Assembly (NCBI GenBank): GCA_020073375.1
Contig: JAIQFG010000016.1
Coordinates: 1 to 58,999, forward strand
DNA from: Terriglobia bacterium
GTDB taxonomy: Bacteria > Acidobacteriota > Terriglobia > Acidiferrales > UBA7541
DNA length: 58,999 nucleotides
Direction: 5' to 3'
The notes beneath the pieces are model-generated. The model did not search any database. It saw only the letters and a list, made by a program, of their open reading frames with translations, and was not told the DNA's origin. Made by a program: the position numbers and the translations under genes. Below, one piece after another: positions 36,815 through 45,451 of this stretch (position 1 is its first letter; each line of letters begins with the position of its first letter).

Positions 36815-37805
36815 ACACGTCCTCCTTGACCTGATCCACAGCGGGATAGGGAGACTTGATGGCGAAGGCGACGGCGGCTTCGATTTCGGATTTCACTTCC
36901 GCCTGGATTTTGTCCAGCGCGGGTTGCTGGGCGAGTTTTTCCGAAATCATCCAGTCGCCGAGAAGCTTGATGGGATCGCGCGTGGTCAGCCAGTTGGTCT
37001 CTTCCTGCTTGGCGCGGTAATACTCGCGGTTTACGTCGCCGACGTGATGTCCCCGGTAGCGGTAAGTGTTGCAGAGAAGGAAGGACGGGCCATTTCCGGC
37101 GCGCGCGTCATTAACCAGGCGGCCGGCGACGGCGTGCACTGCGCGCACGTTCTGGCCGTCCACCGCTTCCGCAGGAATGCCGAAGGCCGCGGGGCGAGCG
37201 AGGATTTCTCCCGCGGTAGTTTCGGAATAATGCGTGTATTCGTTGTACATATTATTTTCGCAGGCGTAGATCACGGGCAGATTCCACAGCTTGGACAGGT
37301 TCAGCACTTCGTACAGCAATCCTTGGCCGAGCGCGCCTTCGCCGAAGAAGCACACGGCCACTTGCCCGGAGCCGCGCATCTTCGCGGAAAATGCGGCGCC
37401 GGCAGCCATGCCCACGCTGCCACCGACGATCGCGTTGGCGCCCAGGTTGCCGCTGGCCGGGTCGGCAATGTGCATCGATCCACCTTTGCCGCGGCAGTAG
37501 CCCGCTTCCTTGCCGAGCAACTCGGCGTACATGCGATCGGGCGTCGCGCCCTTGGCCAGGCAATGGCCGTGGCCGCGGTGCGTGCTGGTGATGTAATCGT
37601 CGGGGCGCAATGCCTCGCAAATTCCGACGGCGACCGCTTCCTCGCCGCTATAGAGATGGGAGAGTCCTGGCATCACCGCGCGCAGGTAGAGATCGTTAAC
37701 CTGCTCCTCGAAGAAACGGATGCGCGTCATTTGCCTGTAGATGTGAAGCAGTTTTTCCGCGCCCAGCGCGGGGCCGGTCCCGGATTCCGTGGCTGCGGCG
37801 GTCAT
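36807..37805 (-). CDS. 2-oxoacid dehydrogenase E1 alpha subunit
   Basis: A 332-residue ThDP-binding alpha subunit. The cofactor motif reads GEGALGQGLLYEVLNL ... CENNMYNEY, with Glu where most members have Asp (GDG). Other motifs: HLYSGEEAVAVGICEAL, STHRGHGHCLAKG, GKGGSMHIAD and YRYRGHHVGD. The pattern fits the pyruvate/acetoin E1-alpha group (PdhA/AcoA-like). Its start overlaps the stop of the upstream beta-hydroxyacid dehydrogenase gene in an ATGA, and GGGAG lies just before. With beta and E2 it forms the oxidative decarboxylation module of this operon. Confidence 0.93.
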   Translation of the reverse strand: MTAAATESGTGPALGAEKLLHIYRQMTRIRFFEEQVNDLYLRAVMPGLSHLYSGEEAVAVGICEALRPDDYITSTHRGHGHCLAKGATPDRMYAELLGKEAGYCRGKGGSMHIADPASGNLGANAIVGGSVGMAAGAAFSAKMRGSGQVAVCFFGEGALGQGLLYEVLNLSKLWNLPVIYACENNMYNEYTHYSETTAGEILARPAAFGIPAEAVDGQNVRAVHAVAGRLVNDARAGNGPSFLLCNTYRYRGHHVGDVNREYYRAKQEETNWLTTRDPIKLLGDWMISEKLAQQPALDKIQAEVKSEIEAAVAFAIKSPYPAVDQVKEDVYA

Positions 37806-38689
37806 CTCTTGACTCCCGACATGTGCGCGAGCACATCGAACATTACCGCAAAATCCTGCTCCACCAGGCCCATGCCGCGGGCCGCGGTGAGAAATTCGTT
37901 GGAGATTGCCGTCGTGGGCAGAGGGACGTCAAGCGCGCGGCCCATCTCCATCGCCAGCAGCATGTCCTTTTGCATCATGTTGACGTTGAACCAGGCTTCC
38001 GCGGGCAATTTTAATACGAACGGCCCGCGGTATTTGACCATCGGCGAGGCGATGGCACTGTTGGTGAGGACGTCCACCGCGACTTCGCGCGAAATGCCGC
38101 TTTTTTCCGCCAGCAAAACTCCTTCGGAGAAGGCGAGCATCTGCACGGCCAGGCTCAGGTTGATGGCAATCTTCATGGCCAGGGCCAGGCCGTTGTCTCC
38201 CACGTAGGAGACTTTCGGCCCCACGTCCATCAGCAGGGGCAGCACGCGATCGAAGGTTTCACGGCGGCCGCCGACCATTACCGACAGTTTCCCCTCCTGC
38301 AAGGTGATCACACTGCCGGACACCGGCGAATCGACCAGGTCCGCGCCTTTTTCGCGCGCTTTCGCGGCCATCGCGCGGCTGGTCGCCGGGCTGACGGTAC
38401 TCATGTCGATGATCACCTTGCCGGGCGCCAGGCCCGCAAGGTACCCGTCGGGCCCCTCGGCCAGGGATTTCACGGCCTCGGCGTTGGTGACCATGGAAAA
38501 AATGAAGTCCGATGCGGCGGCCACCGCGCGAGGCGAGTCTCCCCATTTCATGCCGCGCCCCACGAGCCATTCCGCCTTTGAGCGCGTGCGGTTGTAGCCT
38601 GTGACCGTATGCCCTTTGTCGAGGAGTCGGGCCACCATCTGGCTGCCCATCACGCCGAGTCCCAAAAATCCGAGTTTCGCCATTCCCAT
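37802..38689 (-). CDS. Beta-hydroxyacid dehydrogenase (3-hydroxyisobutyrate dehydrogenase-like)
   Basis: A 295-residue NAD(P)-dependent enzyme. The Rossmann motif GFLGLGVMGSQM is at residues 7-18, the substrate loop VDSPVSGS at 119-126, and the catalytic Lys173 with Asn177 in ALAMKIAINL. A GGGAG four bases before the first ATG supports that start over the Met two codons later. The family oxidises 3-hydroxyisobutyrate, tartronate semialdehyde, 2-hydroxy-3-oxopropionate, succinic semialdehyde/4-hydroxybutyrate and similar compounds. It is second in the operon, after the GntR gene and overlapping E1-alpha, so its product probably leads to the 2-oxoacid or aldehyde used by the other enzymes. Confidence 0.92.
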   Translation of the reverse strand: MGMAKLGFLGLGVMGSQMVARLLDKGHTVTGYNRTRSKAEWLVGRGMKWGDSPRAVAAASDFIFSMVTNAEAVKSLAEGPDGYLAGLAPGKVIIDMSTVSPATSRAMAAKAREKGADLVDSPVSGSVITLQEGKLSVMVGGRRETFDRVLPLLMDVGPKVSYVGDNGLALAMKIAINLSLAVQMLAFSEGVLLAEKSGISREVAVDVLTNSAIASPMVKYRGPFVLKLPAEAWFNVNMMQKDMLLAMEMGRALDVPLPTTAISNEFLTAARGMGLVEQDFAVMFDVLAHMSGVKR

Positions 38690-38714
38690 TCGTCTCCCGA
38701 GCGGTGATCCGCTC

Positions 38715-39428
38715 TTAATCCACCGGCTCCCGGATGCTTGCCAGTTTGCTGGAATCCTCGCGCACCTGCTGCAAATGAAGGCGCATCGCTTCGCGCGCCT
38801 CCTGCGCATCCCCGCGTTCCACAGCCTCCAGGATTCGCTTGTGATGCGCCTGGCCGCGCGCAGGGCCTCCAGCGGTATTGAAAATCTGCATGCGCTGTTC
38901 GCGGAGCAGCACTACGATGGAATCGATCAATGAAAGGATGATGGGATTGGCGGCGGCTTCGGCCAGCGCGAGGTGAAAATCCAGGTCCGCTTCGATAAAC
39001 GCTTCCAGATCGCGTTGCGCGGCGTCCATCACGCGGATCGCGTCGTGCATTGCCGTAATGTCCTGTTCGCCGGCGCGCACGGCGGCCAGCGCAGCAATTT
39101 CCGGTTCGAGGATTTCACGAAACTCCACCAGCCACGCGGTTCCGCCCGGCTCGCCGGCCCTCAGGATGCGGTCCAGCGACTGCCGCATCGAATGGGATGT
39201 GCCGCTGGTGATGAAGGTTCCGCGCCCCGGGAGCGCTTCGACGAGACCTTTTTCATGGAGCGTCTTGATGGCTTCGCGGACGGCGGTTCTGCTGACGCCG
39301 AATTGCTGCGCCAGTTCGCGCTCTGCCGGGAGCTGGTCCCCAGGTTTCAGGACGCCCTTCTGCACGGATTCTTCAATCTGCTGGACAATCTGCTGATAGA
39401 GCCGCGATGGCTGGATTACTTTGTACAC
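38715..39428 (-). CDS. GntR-family regulator with FCD domain (FadR/PdhR subfamily)
   Basis: A 237-residue transcription factor. The winged helix is at about 8-75 (GDQLPAERELAQQFGVSRTA, VEALPGRGTFI). The FCD ligand domain follows with the usual metal-binding Asp/His set (DLDFHLALAEA, AHHKRILEAV, MRLHLQQV), which in this family binds small carboxylates. The start is GTG with GGGGAG nine bases upstream. It heads the 2-oxoacid dehydrogenase operon, 25 bases before the beta-hydroxyacid dehydrogenase gene. A TGGTATGACCA palindrome upstream fits the operator type of this subfamily, so autoregulation and control by a pathway acid are likely. Confidence 0.93.
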   Translation of the reverse strand: MYKVIQPSRLYQQIVQQIEESVQKGVLKPGDQLPAERELAQQFGVSRTAVREAIKTLHEKGLVEALPGRGTFITSGTSHSMRQSLDRILRAGEPGGTAWLVEFREILEPEIAALAAVRAGEQDITAMHDAIRVMDAAQRDLEAFIEADLDFHLALAEAAANPIILSLIDSIVVLLREQRMQIFNTAGGPARGQAHHKRILEAVERGDAQEAREAMRLHLQQVREDSSKLASIREPVD

Positions 39429-39556
39429 GAGCCAGTCTCCCCGGAAATTAAGACACTCCGCTACGCCCTCCGACGCTTCCAGGGCGAATATTCTCGATCA
39501 GGCACTTGCAAAGATCTCAGGAGCCGCACGGGGCCACATATTGCCGTATGGTCCAA

Positions 39557-39567
39557 TGGTATGACCA
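39557..39567. promoter_or_regulatory. Putative PdhR/FadR-type operator TGGTATGACCA
   Basis: TGGT-ATG-ACCA is a perfect inverted repeat with a 3-base spacer and matches the TGGTnnnACCA core bound by PdhR, FadR and related FCD-type GntR proteins. It lies about 130 bases upstream of the GTG of the gntR gene, in the promoter gap of the operon. Confidence 0.6.
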
Positions 39568-39809
39568 CCATATCACTGGTTGAAACTCGATGCAATTCTA
39601 TTTTCTCGACCAAATTTACCAAATTCAAGGGCATAGGCAAACTGCAATAATCGTGATGCCCTTACTCGGAGTCGAGAATTTAGACGCTCCTCTCCCTGCT
39701 AGGTTTCAAAGGGCTTGGAATAAAGATGGTTCCATCCGAGCCCGCCAGGAAACTATCCAATTCCGAAATGCATGCTCGAGCACAGTGCGCCAGCCGCTTG
39801 CAGGAAAGC

Positions 39810-39823
39810 GGGCAGGCCTGCCC
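39810..39823. repeat. Palindrome abutting the aldehyde dehydrogenase stop
   Basis: GGGCAGGCCTGCCC, a perfect 14-base palindrome, lies directly after the TAG stop of the aldehyde dehydrogenase (minus strand reads TAGGGGCAGGCCTGCCCGC). Same general type as the GGGGCACGGC palindromes. Confidence 0.7.
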
Positions 39824-41188
39824 CTATTTCACCCAAATGGATTTCACGTTCGTAAATTCGCGAATGCCGTAGGTGCTCAGCTCGCGGCCGACGCCGGAGC
39901 GTTTGACGCCGCCGAAAGGGACGCGGGGGTCCGAGGCTACCATTTGGTTAATAAAGACCATGCCAGCCTCGAGTTCGTTGATAAAGCGTTCCTGCTCGGC
40001 TTTGTCGCTGGTCCAGGCGCTGGCGCCCAGGCCGAAGCGCGTGTCGTTGGCGACGCGGATGGCCTCGTCGATATTCCTGACCCGGAAAATGGAGGCCACC
40101 GGGCCGAACAGTTCCTCGCCGTAGGCCGGGGCGTTTTTGGGAATGTTCGTCAGCACAGTTGGAAGATAGAAACTACCGGGCATATTTGCGGGCTTGCCGC
40201 CGGTCAGGACTTTTGCGCCGGCATCGACGCTCTTGCGGACGTCGGCATCCAGGCTGGTGACGGCGGCGGCGTTGGCCAGCGGCCCGACGTCGGTTTTCTC
40301 GTCGAATGGATCGCCAAGCTTTAACTTTTCCATCTGGCTGACGAAGGCGCGCTCAAACTGATCGGCGATCTGTTCGGCGACGATGAAACGCTTGGCGGCG
40401 ATGCAGGATTGTCCGTTGTTGATCACGCGCGCCTTGATCCCGACGGCGACGGCTTCGTCCAGATTGGCGCTGGGCATGACGATGAACGGGTCGCTTCCGC
40501 CCAGTTCCAGGACGACCTTCTTGATGCGCTTTCCGGCGCCCGCGCCCACCTCGATTCCTGCGCCCTCGCTGCCGGTCAAAGTGGCGGCGGCGACGCGCGG
40601 ATCGGCCAAGATGCGGTCGACTTTGCTCGCGCCAATCAATAAAGTTTGAAAAGCGCCCTCCGGAAAACCGGCGTGCAGCAGGATCTCCTCGATTTTCAGC
40701 GCGCTCTGCGGCACGTTGGAGGCGTGCTTGAGCAGGCCGACGTTGCCGGCCATCAATCCCGGGGCGATGAAGCGGAAGACCTGCCAAAACGGATAGTTCC
40801 AGGGCATGATCACCAGCACAATCCCCATGGGCTGGTAGCGGATGAAACTCCTGCTGGCCGGGGTTTCGATGATTTCGTCGGCGAGAAATCGTTCCGCGTT
40901 TTCGGCATAGTAGCGGCAGGCCCAGGCGCACTTCACGGCCTCGTCGACGGCGGAGCGGAACGTCTTACCCATTTCAAGGGTCATGATGCGGGCAAGCTCG
41001 TTCTTTTCGGCTTCCAGAATATCGGCCGCTTTCAGCATCCATTGGGCACGCTGCGCGAAGGATAATTTTCGGAATTTCGGGAAGGCGTCCGCCGCCTTCT
41101 GAATTTTCTGGTCGACCTGGGCGTCGGTGAGCGGCTCGAAGGTCTTGAGGGTTTCACCCGTGGCGGGATTAATTGTTGCGATAGCCAT
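39824..41188 (-). CDS. NAD(P)-dependent aldehyde dehydrogenase (succinate-semialdehyde dehydrogenase-like)
   Basis: A 454-residue aldehyde dehydrogenase, started at [17 protein letters not shown] with AGGAAG upstream; the residues encoded before it do not resemble the family. The active-site Cys is in [14 protein letters not shown] and the general-base Glu in [13 protein letters not shown]. Length and the N-terminal INPATGE pattern fit the compact SSADH group (GabD2/YneI-like), which turns succinate semialdehyde or a similar acid semialdehyde into the acid. It lies upstream of the gntR operon on the same strand and may join the same pathway, taking a semialdehyde made by the beta-hydroxyacid dehydrogenase. 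Confidence 0.92.
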   Translation of the reverse strand: MAIATINPATGETLKTFEPLTDAQVDQKIQKAADAFPKFRKLSFAQRAQWMLKAADILEAEKNELARIMTLEMGKTFRSAVDEAVKCAWACRYYAENAERFLADEIIETPASRSFIRYQPMGIVLVIMPWNYPFWQVFRFIAPGLMAGNVGLLKHASNVPQSALKIEEILLHAGFPEGAFQTLLIGASKVDRILADPRVAAATLTGSEGAGIEVGAGAGKRIKKVVLELGGSDPFIVMPSANLDEAVAVGIKARVINNGQSCIAAKRFIVAEQIADQFERAFVSQMEKLKLGDPFDEKTDVGPLANAAAVTSLDADVRKSVDAGAKVLTGGKPANMPGSFYLPTVLTNIPKNAPAYGEELFGPVASIFRVRNIDEAIRVANDTRFGLGASAWTSDKAEQERFINELEAGMVFINQMVASDPRVPFGGVKRSGVGRELSTYGIREFTNVKSIWVK

Positions 41189-41465
41189 GATTCTTCCTGT
41201 CCTTAATATTGCGTAAGATGAGGTTGGAATGATTGACGGGCGCGGCGCGCAACCGAAAATCGAGTCCGTTTCTTCCTGTACTGTTGTACCACGAATTCGG
41301 TGCGGATTCAGAATCGCGCGCTGGTTTGAGGCAAGCCGCGTCCGGAAATTGCGGCATCCAACGGGTTGCGGAAAGCGATGGCGGACCGGTTCACTTTGCA
41401 ATCCGGCAAGGAGGCTGTGTGTGGTATGCTTTCCGGTAATTCAGGGGGTAAAGGGAGGATATATC

Positions 41466-42047
41466 ATGAAGAAATTGGTTTTGATTCTTGGGGTTTCGCT
41501 GCTGATCAGCCTGCCCGTTCTGGCGGCGCTCAAAGTGGGCGACATGGCGCCGGATTTTTCGGCGAAAGGTTCGCTGGGCGGAAAAGAAATCAGTTTTTCG
41601 CTGAATGCCGCACTGAAGAAGGGCCCGGTGGTGGTCTATTTCTATCCCTCGGCCTACACCAAGGGCTGCGACCTGGAAGCGCACACGTTTTCGGTGAATA
41701 GCGACAAATTCGCCGCGGCCGGCGCCACGATTATCGGCGTGTCGGGCGACAGCATCGAGCGGCTCAACCAGTTTTCGGCCGACCCGGAATATTGCGCCGG
41801 AAAATTCGCGGTAACATCCGATGCGAACCTCGCGATCTCCAAGTCTTATGACCTGACCGCGGCGGCCGTGAAGGCCGGACAGGCCGATGTGCGCGGCGTG
41901 GCCATCGATCATGACTTTATCGAGCGCACCACGTTTGTCGTCGGCAAGGACCACAAGATCATCGCCATGTTTTCGTCCAACGCCGACCACATCGCTCCCG
42001 ACGAGCATGTGATGAAGGCGCTGGCGATCGTGCAGGGCCTGAAGTAA
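41466..42047 (+). CDS. Exported peroxiredoxin (AhpC/TSA, BCP-like)
   Basis: A 193-residue protein with a Sec signal peptide (MKKLVLILGVSLLISLPVLA), started at the ATG with GGGAGG upstream. The thioredoxin-fold peroxidase part begins at LKVGDMAPDFSAKG. The peroxidatic Cys is C68 in SAYTKGCDLEAHTF, matching the TxxC site. There is no second Cys five residues later as in typical BCP; another Cys is in DPEYCAGKF, so the resolving partner is unclear. It would reduce peroxides in the periplasm. A GC-rich hairpin follows the gene. It is divergent from the aldehyde dehydrogenase. Confidence 0.9.
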   Translation: MKKLVLILGVSLLISLPVLAALKVGDMAPDFSAKGSLGGKEISFSLNAALKKGPVVVYFYPSAYTKGCDLEAHTFSVNSDKFAAAGATIIGVSGDSIERLNQFSADPEYCAGKFAVTSDANLAISKSYDLTAAAVKAGQADVRGVAIDHDFIERTTFVVGKDHKIIAMFSSNADHIAPDEHVMKALAIVQGLK

Positions 42048-42111
42048 GCGCCGCAGACGCCATCACGCAATCGGATTCGCGTTCGTTTGCGCTTGCCAAT
42101 CGAAAAAATCG

Positions 42112-42138
42112 CGGGAGGAGCGATCATCGCTCCTCCCG
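42112..42138 (+). terminator. Perfect hairpin after the peroxiredoxin gene
   Basis: CGGGAGGAGCGAT and ATCGCTCCTCCCG, 13-base perfect arms around one base, form a very stable hairpin 65 bases after the stop. No T-run follows, so it may be a transcript-stabilising or Rho-assisted element instead of a classical intrinsic terminator. Confidence 0.6.
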
Positions 42139-42414
42139 TGAAGATCTCTCGCCCCTGGCCGCCCTCGCTCCATGACCTTACCCGCGGAAACGACTCAAAC
42201 CCCTCCCAACGAAAAGATCGGCCATCCGACGGCTGGCGGGCGGAATTGTGATCTCCCTCACAAGAAGCTGTGACGGCAGTCATCGCTGAATCTACGACAC
42301 GGCTTTATTTACAGGATGCGTGGAGAGAACCATAAGCCGTGAGGGCTTGGCCGAGTCTTTGGCGATTTGAGATGGTTCGCGGCCGGGCTGCAGGGCAGTG
42401 CCGGGGGGAATCTT
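42139..42414. other. Upstream region of the second tonB gene
   Basis: About 275 bases, with the preceding hairpin making a 367-base gap between genes. No coding signal on either strand. It ends with GGGGGGAA, the ribosome-binding site of the tonB copy; promoter elements cannot be fixed by eye. Confidence 0.4.
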
Positions 42415-43290
42415 ATGCGAAGCCAAAATATTATCCACCTTGGGGAAATGGGATTTGTGGCCAAGAAGAGTGTGCATATCGTGTTCCCGCCCCCTGCGGT
42501 GGCGCCGATTCATGAGGTGTTTGACGAAGCGATGCTGGAGAACAACTCCACGCACCAGCGCCGCAGCGCGCTGGATTGGGTTGCGTCGGTGGGGGTTCAC
42601 GTTGCCATCCTGGGTACGCTTCTGATTCTGCCGCTCTATTACACCTCCGGGCTCGATATCCAGAGATTCAATCTGACGTTCCTTGCTCCGCCAGTGACTC
42701 CTCCCGGACCTCCGCCCGCTCCGCTGACCTCCTCGGCCGCGCCGCGCGCCGTTCGCGAATTGCCGCGCCGCGCCTACGTGGCCGGAAGACTGACGGCTCC
42801 AACGTTAATCCCGAAAGTTGTGGCGATCACGCCCGCTGAACCTGCCCTCCCGGACGAGGCGCTGATGGGCGTGCCCGGCGGCGTACCCGGAGGAATCCCG
42901 GGAGGGCAAGTGGGAGGAGTTCTCAGCGGCGTGCTGGGTGGCGTATTGAAGAATGGGCCGGTGCCGGTGTCTGGGCCGGGTACGGTCGCGGAAGGTCCAC
43001 GCAAGCCGGTACGCGTGGGCGGCCAGGTGAAGCCGCCGCGCTTGCTGGTTTCCGTAGATCCGGTTTATCCGCCACTTGCCAAGCAGACCTACCTCTCAGG
43101 GGTCGTCGTGATCGAGGCGATCATCGACGAACGCGGCAATGTAGTGGAAATGCATGTGGTCAGCGGGCATCCCTTGCTGATCTCTTCGGCATTGGCGGCC
43201 GTTTCCAAACGCAAATACGAGCCTACCATTCTGGATGGCGAGGCGACTCCCATTGATCTGAGAGTGGAGGTCAAGTTCCGGATGTCTTAG
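42415..43290 (+). CDS. TonB-family energy transducer (copy 2)
   Basis: A 291-residue paralogue of the TonB at 30.8 kb. The start ATG has GGGGGGAA five bases upstream; an earlier in-frame ATG would add 16 unrelated residues. Order: cytoplasmic lead (EVFDEAMLENNSTHQRRSAL), one helix (VASVGVHVAILGTLLILPLYY), Pro-rich stretch, Gly-rich linker (GVPGGVPGGIPGGQVGGVL), and the TonB C-terminal domain (DPVYPPLAKQTYLSGVVVIE, SGHPLLISSALAAVSKRKYE). The two copies share the VRVGG-x-VKPPRL segment before the C-terminal domain. They probably serve different receptors or conditions. A strong intrinsic terminator follows. Confidence 0.92.
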   Translation: MRSQNIIHLGEMGFVAKKSVHIVFPPPAVAPIHEVFDEAMLENNSTHQRRSALDWVASVGVHVAILGTLLILPLYYTSGLDIQRFNLTFLAPPVTPPGPPPAPLTSSAAPRAVRELPRRAYVAGRLTAPTLIPKVVAITPAEPALPDEALMGVPGGVPGGIPGGQVGGVLSGVLGGVLKNGPVPVSGPGTVAEGPRKPVRVGGQVKPPRLLVSVDPVYPPLAKQTYLSGVVVIEAIIDERGNVVEMHVVSGHPLLISSALAAVSKRKYEPTILDGEATPIDLRVEVKFRMS

Positions 43291-43346
43291 CCTGGATGAA
43301 GCGTGAGGGAGGCTCCCGCTTCGTCTTCGCCGATTACGATCATTTG

Positions 43347-43387
43347 GCCCCGCCCCGAAAAATTCTTTCAGGGCGGGGCTTTTGTTT
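43347..43387 (+). terminator. Rho-independent terminator of the second tonB gene
   Basis: GCCCCGCCC and GGGCGGGGC form a 9-base perfect stem with a 15-base loop, followed by TTTTGTTTT. This is the clearest intrinsic terminator in the window. The convergent SPFH gene stops 36 bases further on. Confidence 0.93.
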
Positions 43388-43422
43388 TCAATTCTACCTT
43401 TGAGCAGTTCCCGCGTGTCACC

Positions 43423-45273
43423 TTACGTTTTCGGGTTCGCCGGCGCCGCGTTTTGATCCTTAATCAATCGCGCCAGGAAAATATTCATCAGGGAATTCGA
43501 CCCGCCGCCGTCGCCCCCGGCGACGATGTCGGGGACGAGTTTGAATCCGCTGGTGGCGAGGGCTCTGGCCGTTTCGATTACGGCGTAGTTGTCCGAGGTC
43601 ATGGAGGCGATTTTCAGCTTGATGACGTCGGCTTCGGCCGAGCCGACGGCCAAAGTTTTAGCGGCATCGGCGTCTCCCGTTATCTTGGTGACTTCCGCAG
43701 TGGCTCCTCCGTTGACCTTGGTGACTGTGGCGTCGGCTTCGGCGTTAACGGTTTTGGCCTTGGCTTGGCCTTCGGCCTGCTTGATGGCGGCGTCGGCGGC
43801 GAAACCGGCGATGGTGACGCTTCGTTCGGCGGTCACGATGCTGGCCTGGGTGTCGGCCATCGCTTTTGATTTTTCCAGCTCGCGGCGATTGTCCTCGGCC
43901 AGGCGCTGGGAATCGAATGTGACTTTGCGCTGGTCGGCGATCTTGCGGTCGGTCAAGGTTTTCATCAACTCATCGGGCGGGGTGATGTCGCCGATCAGTG
44001 TGTCCACCGCGCCGACGTTGTATTCGGCCAAGGCGTCGGAAATGGATTTTCTGGCTTCGTCCTGGCGGGTCTGGCGGTTCTTGAGGAAATCGATCACGTC
44101 GGAATTTTGCGCGGCGTTCCGGAAATAGTTGCCGATGGTGGGTTCCAGGACCTGCGTGACCAGGTTCACCATGCTGCCGAAACGCGCGATCACCTTGGGC
44201 GCGTCGTTGCGCGGGATGTGAATGATCTGGCTGACGTCGAGATTGAATTTGAATCCATCGGAGGAGCGAACCGTGATGGTGGAGAGATCCTTGTCGAGCA
44301 GGTGCGCCTCCGTTTTTCCGTCGGCCCAGTTGAGGACCACGTTTGCGGTCGGCACCAACTCCACGCGGAGCGCGTAGGGATTGATCGGGTACATGCCCGG
44401 GTCCAGCGGCTCGTTCCAGACGCCTTTTTCTCCCTTGCTGACGATGTTACCGTGTTTGAAGGAGTCTCCGGTTACGTCCTTGCCCGGCTCGCCGACGTAG
44501 GCGATGACCACTCCCACGTTGGCGATGGGCACGGCGGTCATGGGCTTGATCTCGACGGTGGCGAACATGGGATTGATAAAATAGCGGCCCGCCAGCATGA
44601 CCTGCTCCTGCAATCCTTTGTAGCCGCCGGCGTCGATGAACGCCTGCGCGTCCTGGAACGAGTTGTGGCCTTTCACTTCGGGACCGGCAATTTCACCGGT
44701 GTTGAGGGGCTTGCCATCCTTGATCGTGACCACGCCCACGGCGTTGACGGCGATTTCCAGAACCTTAGCCGTCGCCACGGAAAATACGGAGGTGTTAATG
44801 CGGTACGTTCCCGGCGGGATCACCGTGATCTGCGGGCCTCGCTGTCCTCCGCCCTGCAAGAAGGCGCGCGCATCCTGAAAGGCTTTGCATTCGACGCGCT
44901 TGCCGAGCACGCGGCCTTCGGTCAGAGGGATTCCGCCGCGCGCTTCCACGATGCCAATGGAGTCCTGGGGAACGATCAGGAAATCCTGCAGCTTGATCTT
45001 GTATTGCCAGGGCCAGAGAAAGAAGTGAAGCCCGGGCGCCAGTGTATCGGCCTGCACGCCGGCCTCGCCGTTCAGGGCCACGATCTGGCCTTCGGCTAAG
45101 GTGCGGTTGCGGCCCACCAGGGCATAGCGCTTGTCCACAATGCCGATGCTGCTTTGCGGAATCAGGACCACGCCAAACAGGCGCAGCAGCCAGCGGTAGC
45201 CGACGATGGCAATCAACAGGGCGACGGCCCACCAATATGAAGACAGGATATGGAGCAAGGGCTGGGGGATCAT
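43423..45273 (-). CDS. SPFH/Band-7 (flotillin-like) membrane protein
   Basis: A 616-residue protein with one N-terminal membrane helix (SYWWAVALLIAIVGYRWLL), then beta-rich repeats and an SPFH domain. A long charged, Ala/Glu-rich coiled-coil follows from about 440 (RQTRQDEARKSISDALAEYN, AAIKQAEGQAKAKTVNAEAD), as in flotillins, and a Gly-rich end (VAGGDGGGSNS). Such proteins form ring- or cage-like scaffolds on the inner membrane and organise membrane domains. The pattern of duplicated 'TEGRVLGKRVECKAFQD' and 'NTGEIAGPEVKGHNSFQD' segments within the first 210 residues shows an internal repeat. AGGAGAGG precedes the ATG. The exported kinase-like gene lies upstream on the same strand, 178 bases away. 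Confidence 0.85.
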   Translation of the reverse strand: MIPQPLLHILSSYWWAVALLIAIVGYRWLLRLFGVVLIPQSSIGIVDKRYALVGRNRTLAEGQIVALNGEAGVQADTLAPGLHFFLWPWQYKIKLQDFLIVPQDSIGIVEARGGIPLTEGRVLGKRVECKAFQDARAFLQGGGQRGPQITVIPPGTYRINTSVFSVATAKVLEIAVNAVGVVTIKDGKPLNTGEIAGPEVKGHNSFQDAQAFIDAGGYKGLQEQVMLAGRYFINPMFATVEIKPMTAVPIANVGVVIAYVGEPGKDVTGDSFKHGNIVSKGEKGVWNEPLDPGMYPINPYALRVELVPTANVVLNWADGKTEAHLLDKDLSTITVRSSDGFKFNLDVSQIIHIPRNDAPKVIARFGSMVNLVTQVLEPTIGNYFRNAAQNSDVIDFLKNRQTRQDEARKSISDALAEYNVGAVDTLIGDITPPDELMKTLTDRKIADQRKVTFDSQRLAEDNRRELEKSKAMADTQASIVTAERSVTIAGFAADAAIKQAEGQAKAKTVNAEADATVTKVNGGATAEVTKITGDADAAKTLAVGSAEADVIKLKIASMTSDNYAVIETARALATSGFKLVPDIVAGGDGGGSNSLMNIFLARLIKDQNAAPANPKT

Positions 45274-45451
45274 GACCTCTCCTGGACAGAGGATGCGCAG
45301 GCATCTTCCAAGGCGCCTGGGTTGATCGGGACGGGACTGTTATACACCCGAGGTACTGCCTGGTAAACAAACTTTTATTTCACTTCGGTTTTCGTAAGTT
45401 TCGGAAAATGGCACCCGGGCCGGATGAGAGGCGAAGAGGTTCGCCGTCTCG

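Larger units (their letters stand above)
39429..39823. other. Regulatory gap between aldehyde dehydrogenase and the gntR operon
   Basis: About 395 bases, visibly richer in A/T than the genes around it, with no convincing gene. It should contain the operon promoter and the GntR operator. The segment after 39575 (AATTCTATTTTCTCGACCAA and on) is A/T-rich but I cannot assign -10/-35 boxes with confidence. A REP-type palindrome closes it next to the aldehyde dehydrogenase stop. Confidence 0.55.

Noticed and set aside
39546..39610. tRNA-like stretch (GGTCCAATGGTATGACC resembles a D arm) in the gntR upstream gap
   Set aside because: A D-arm-like fold and a weak second stem can be drawn, but no T arm or matching acceptor stem follows. 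The inner TGGTATGACCA is better explained as a GntR-type operator. A decayed tRNA cannot be fully excluded.
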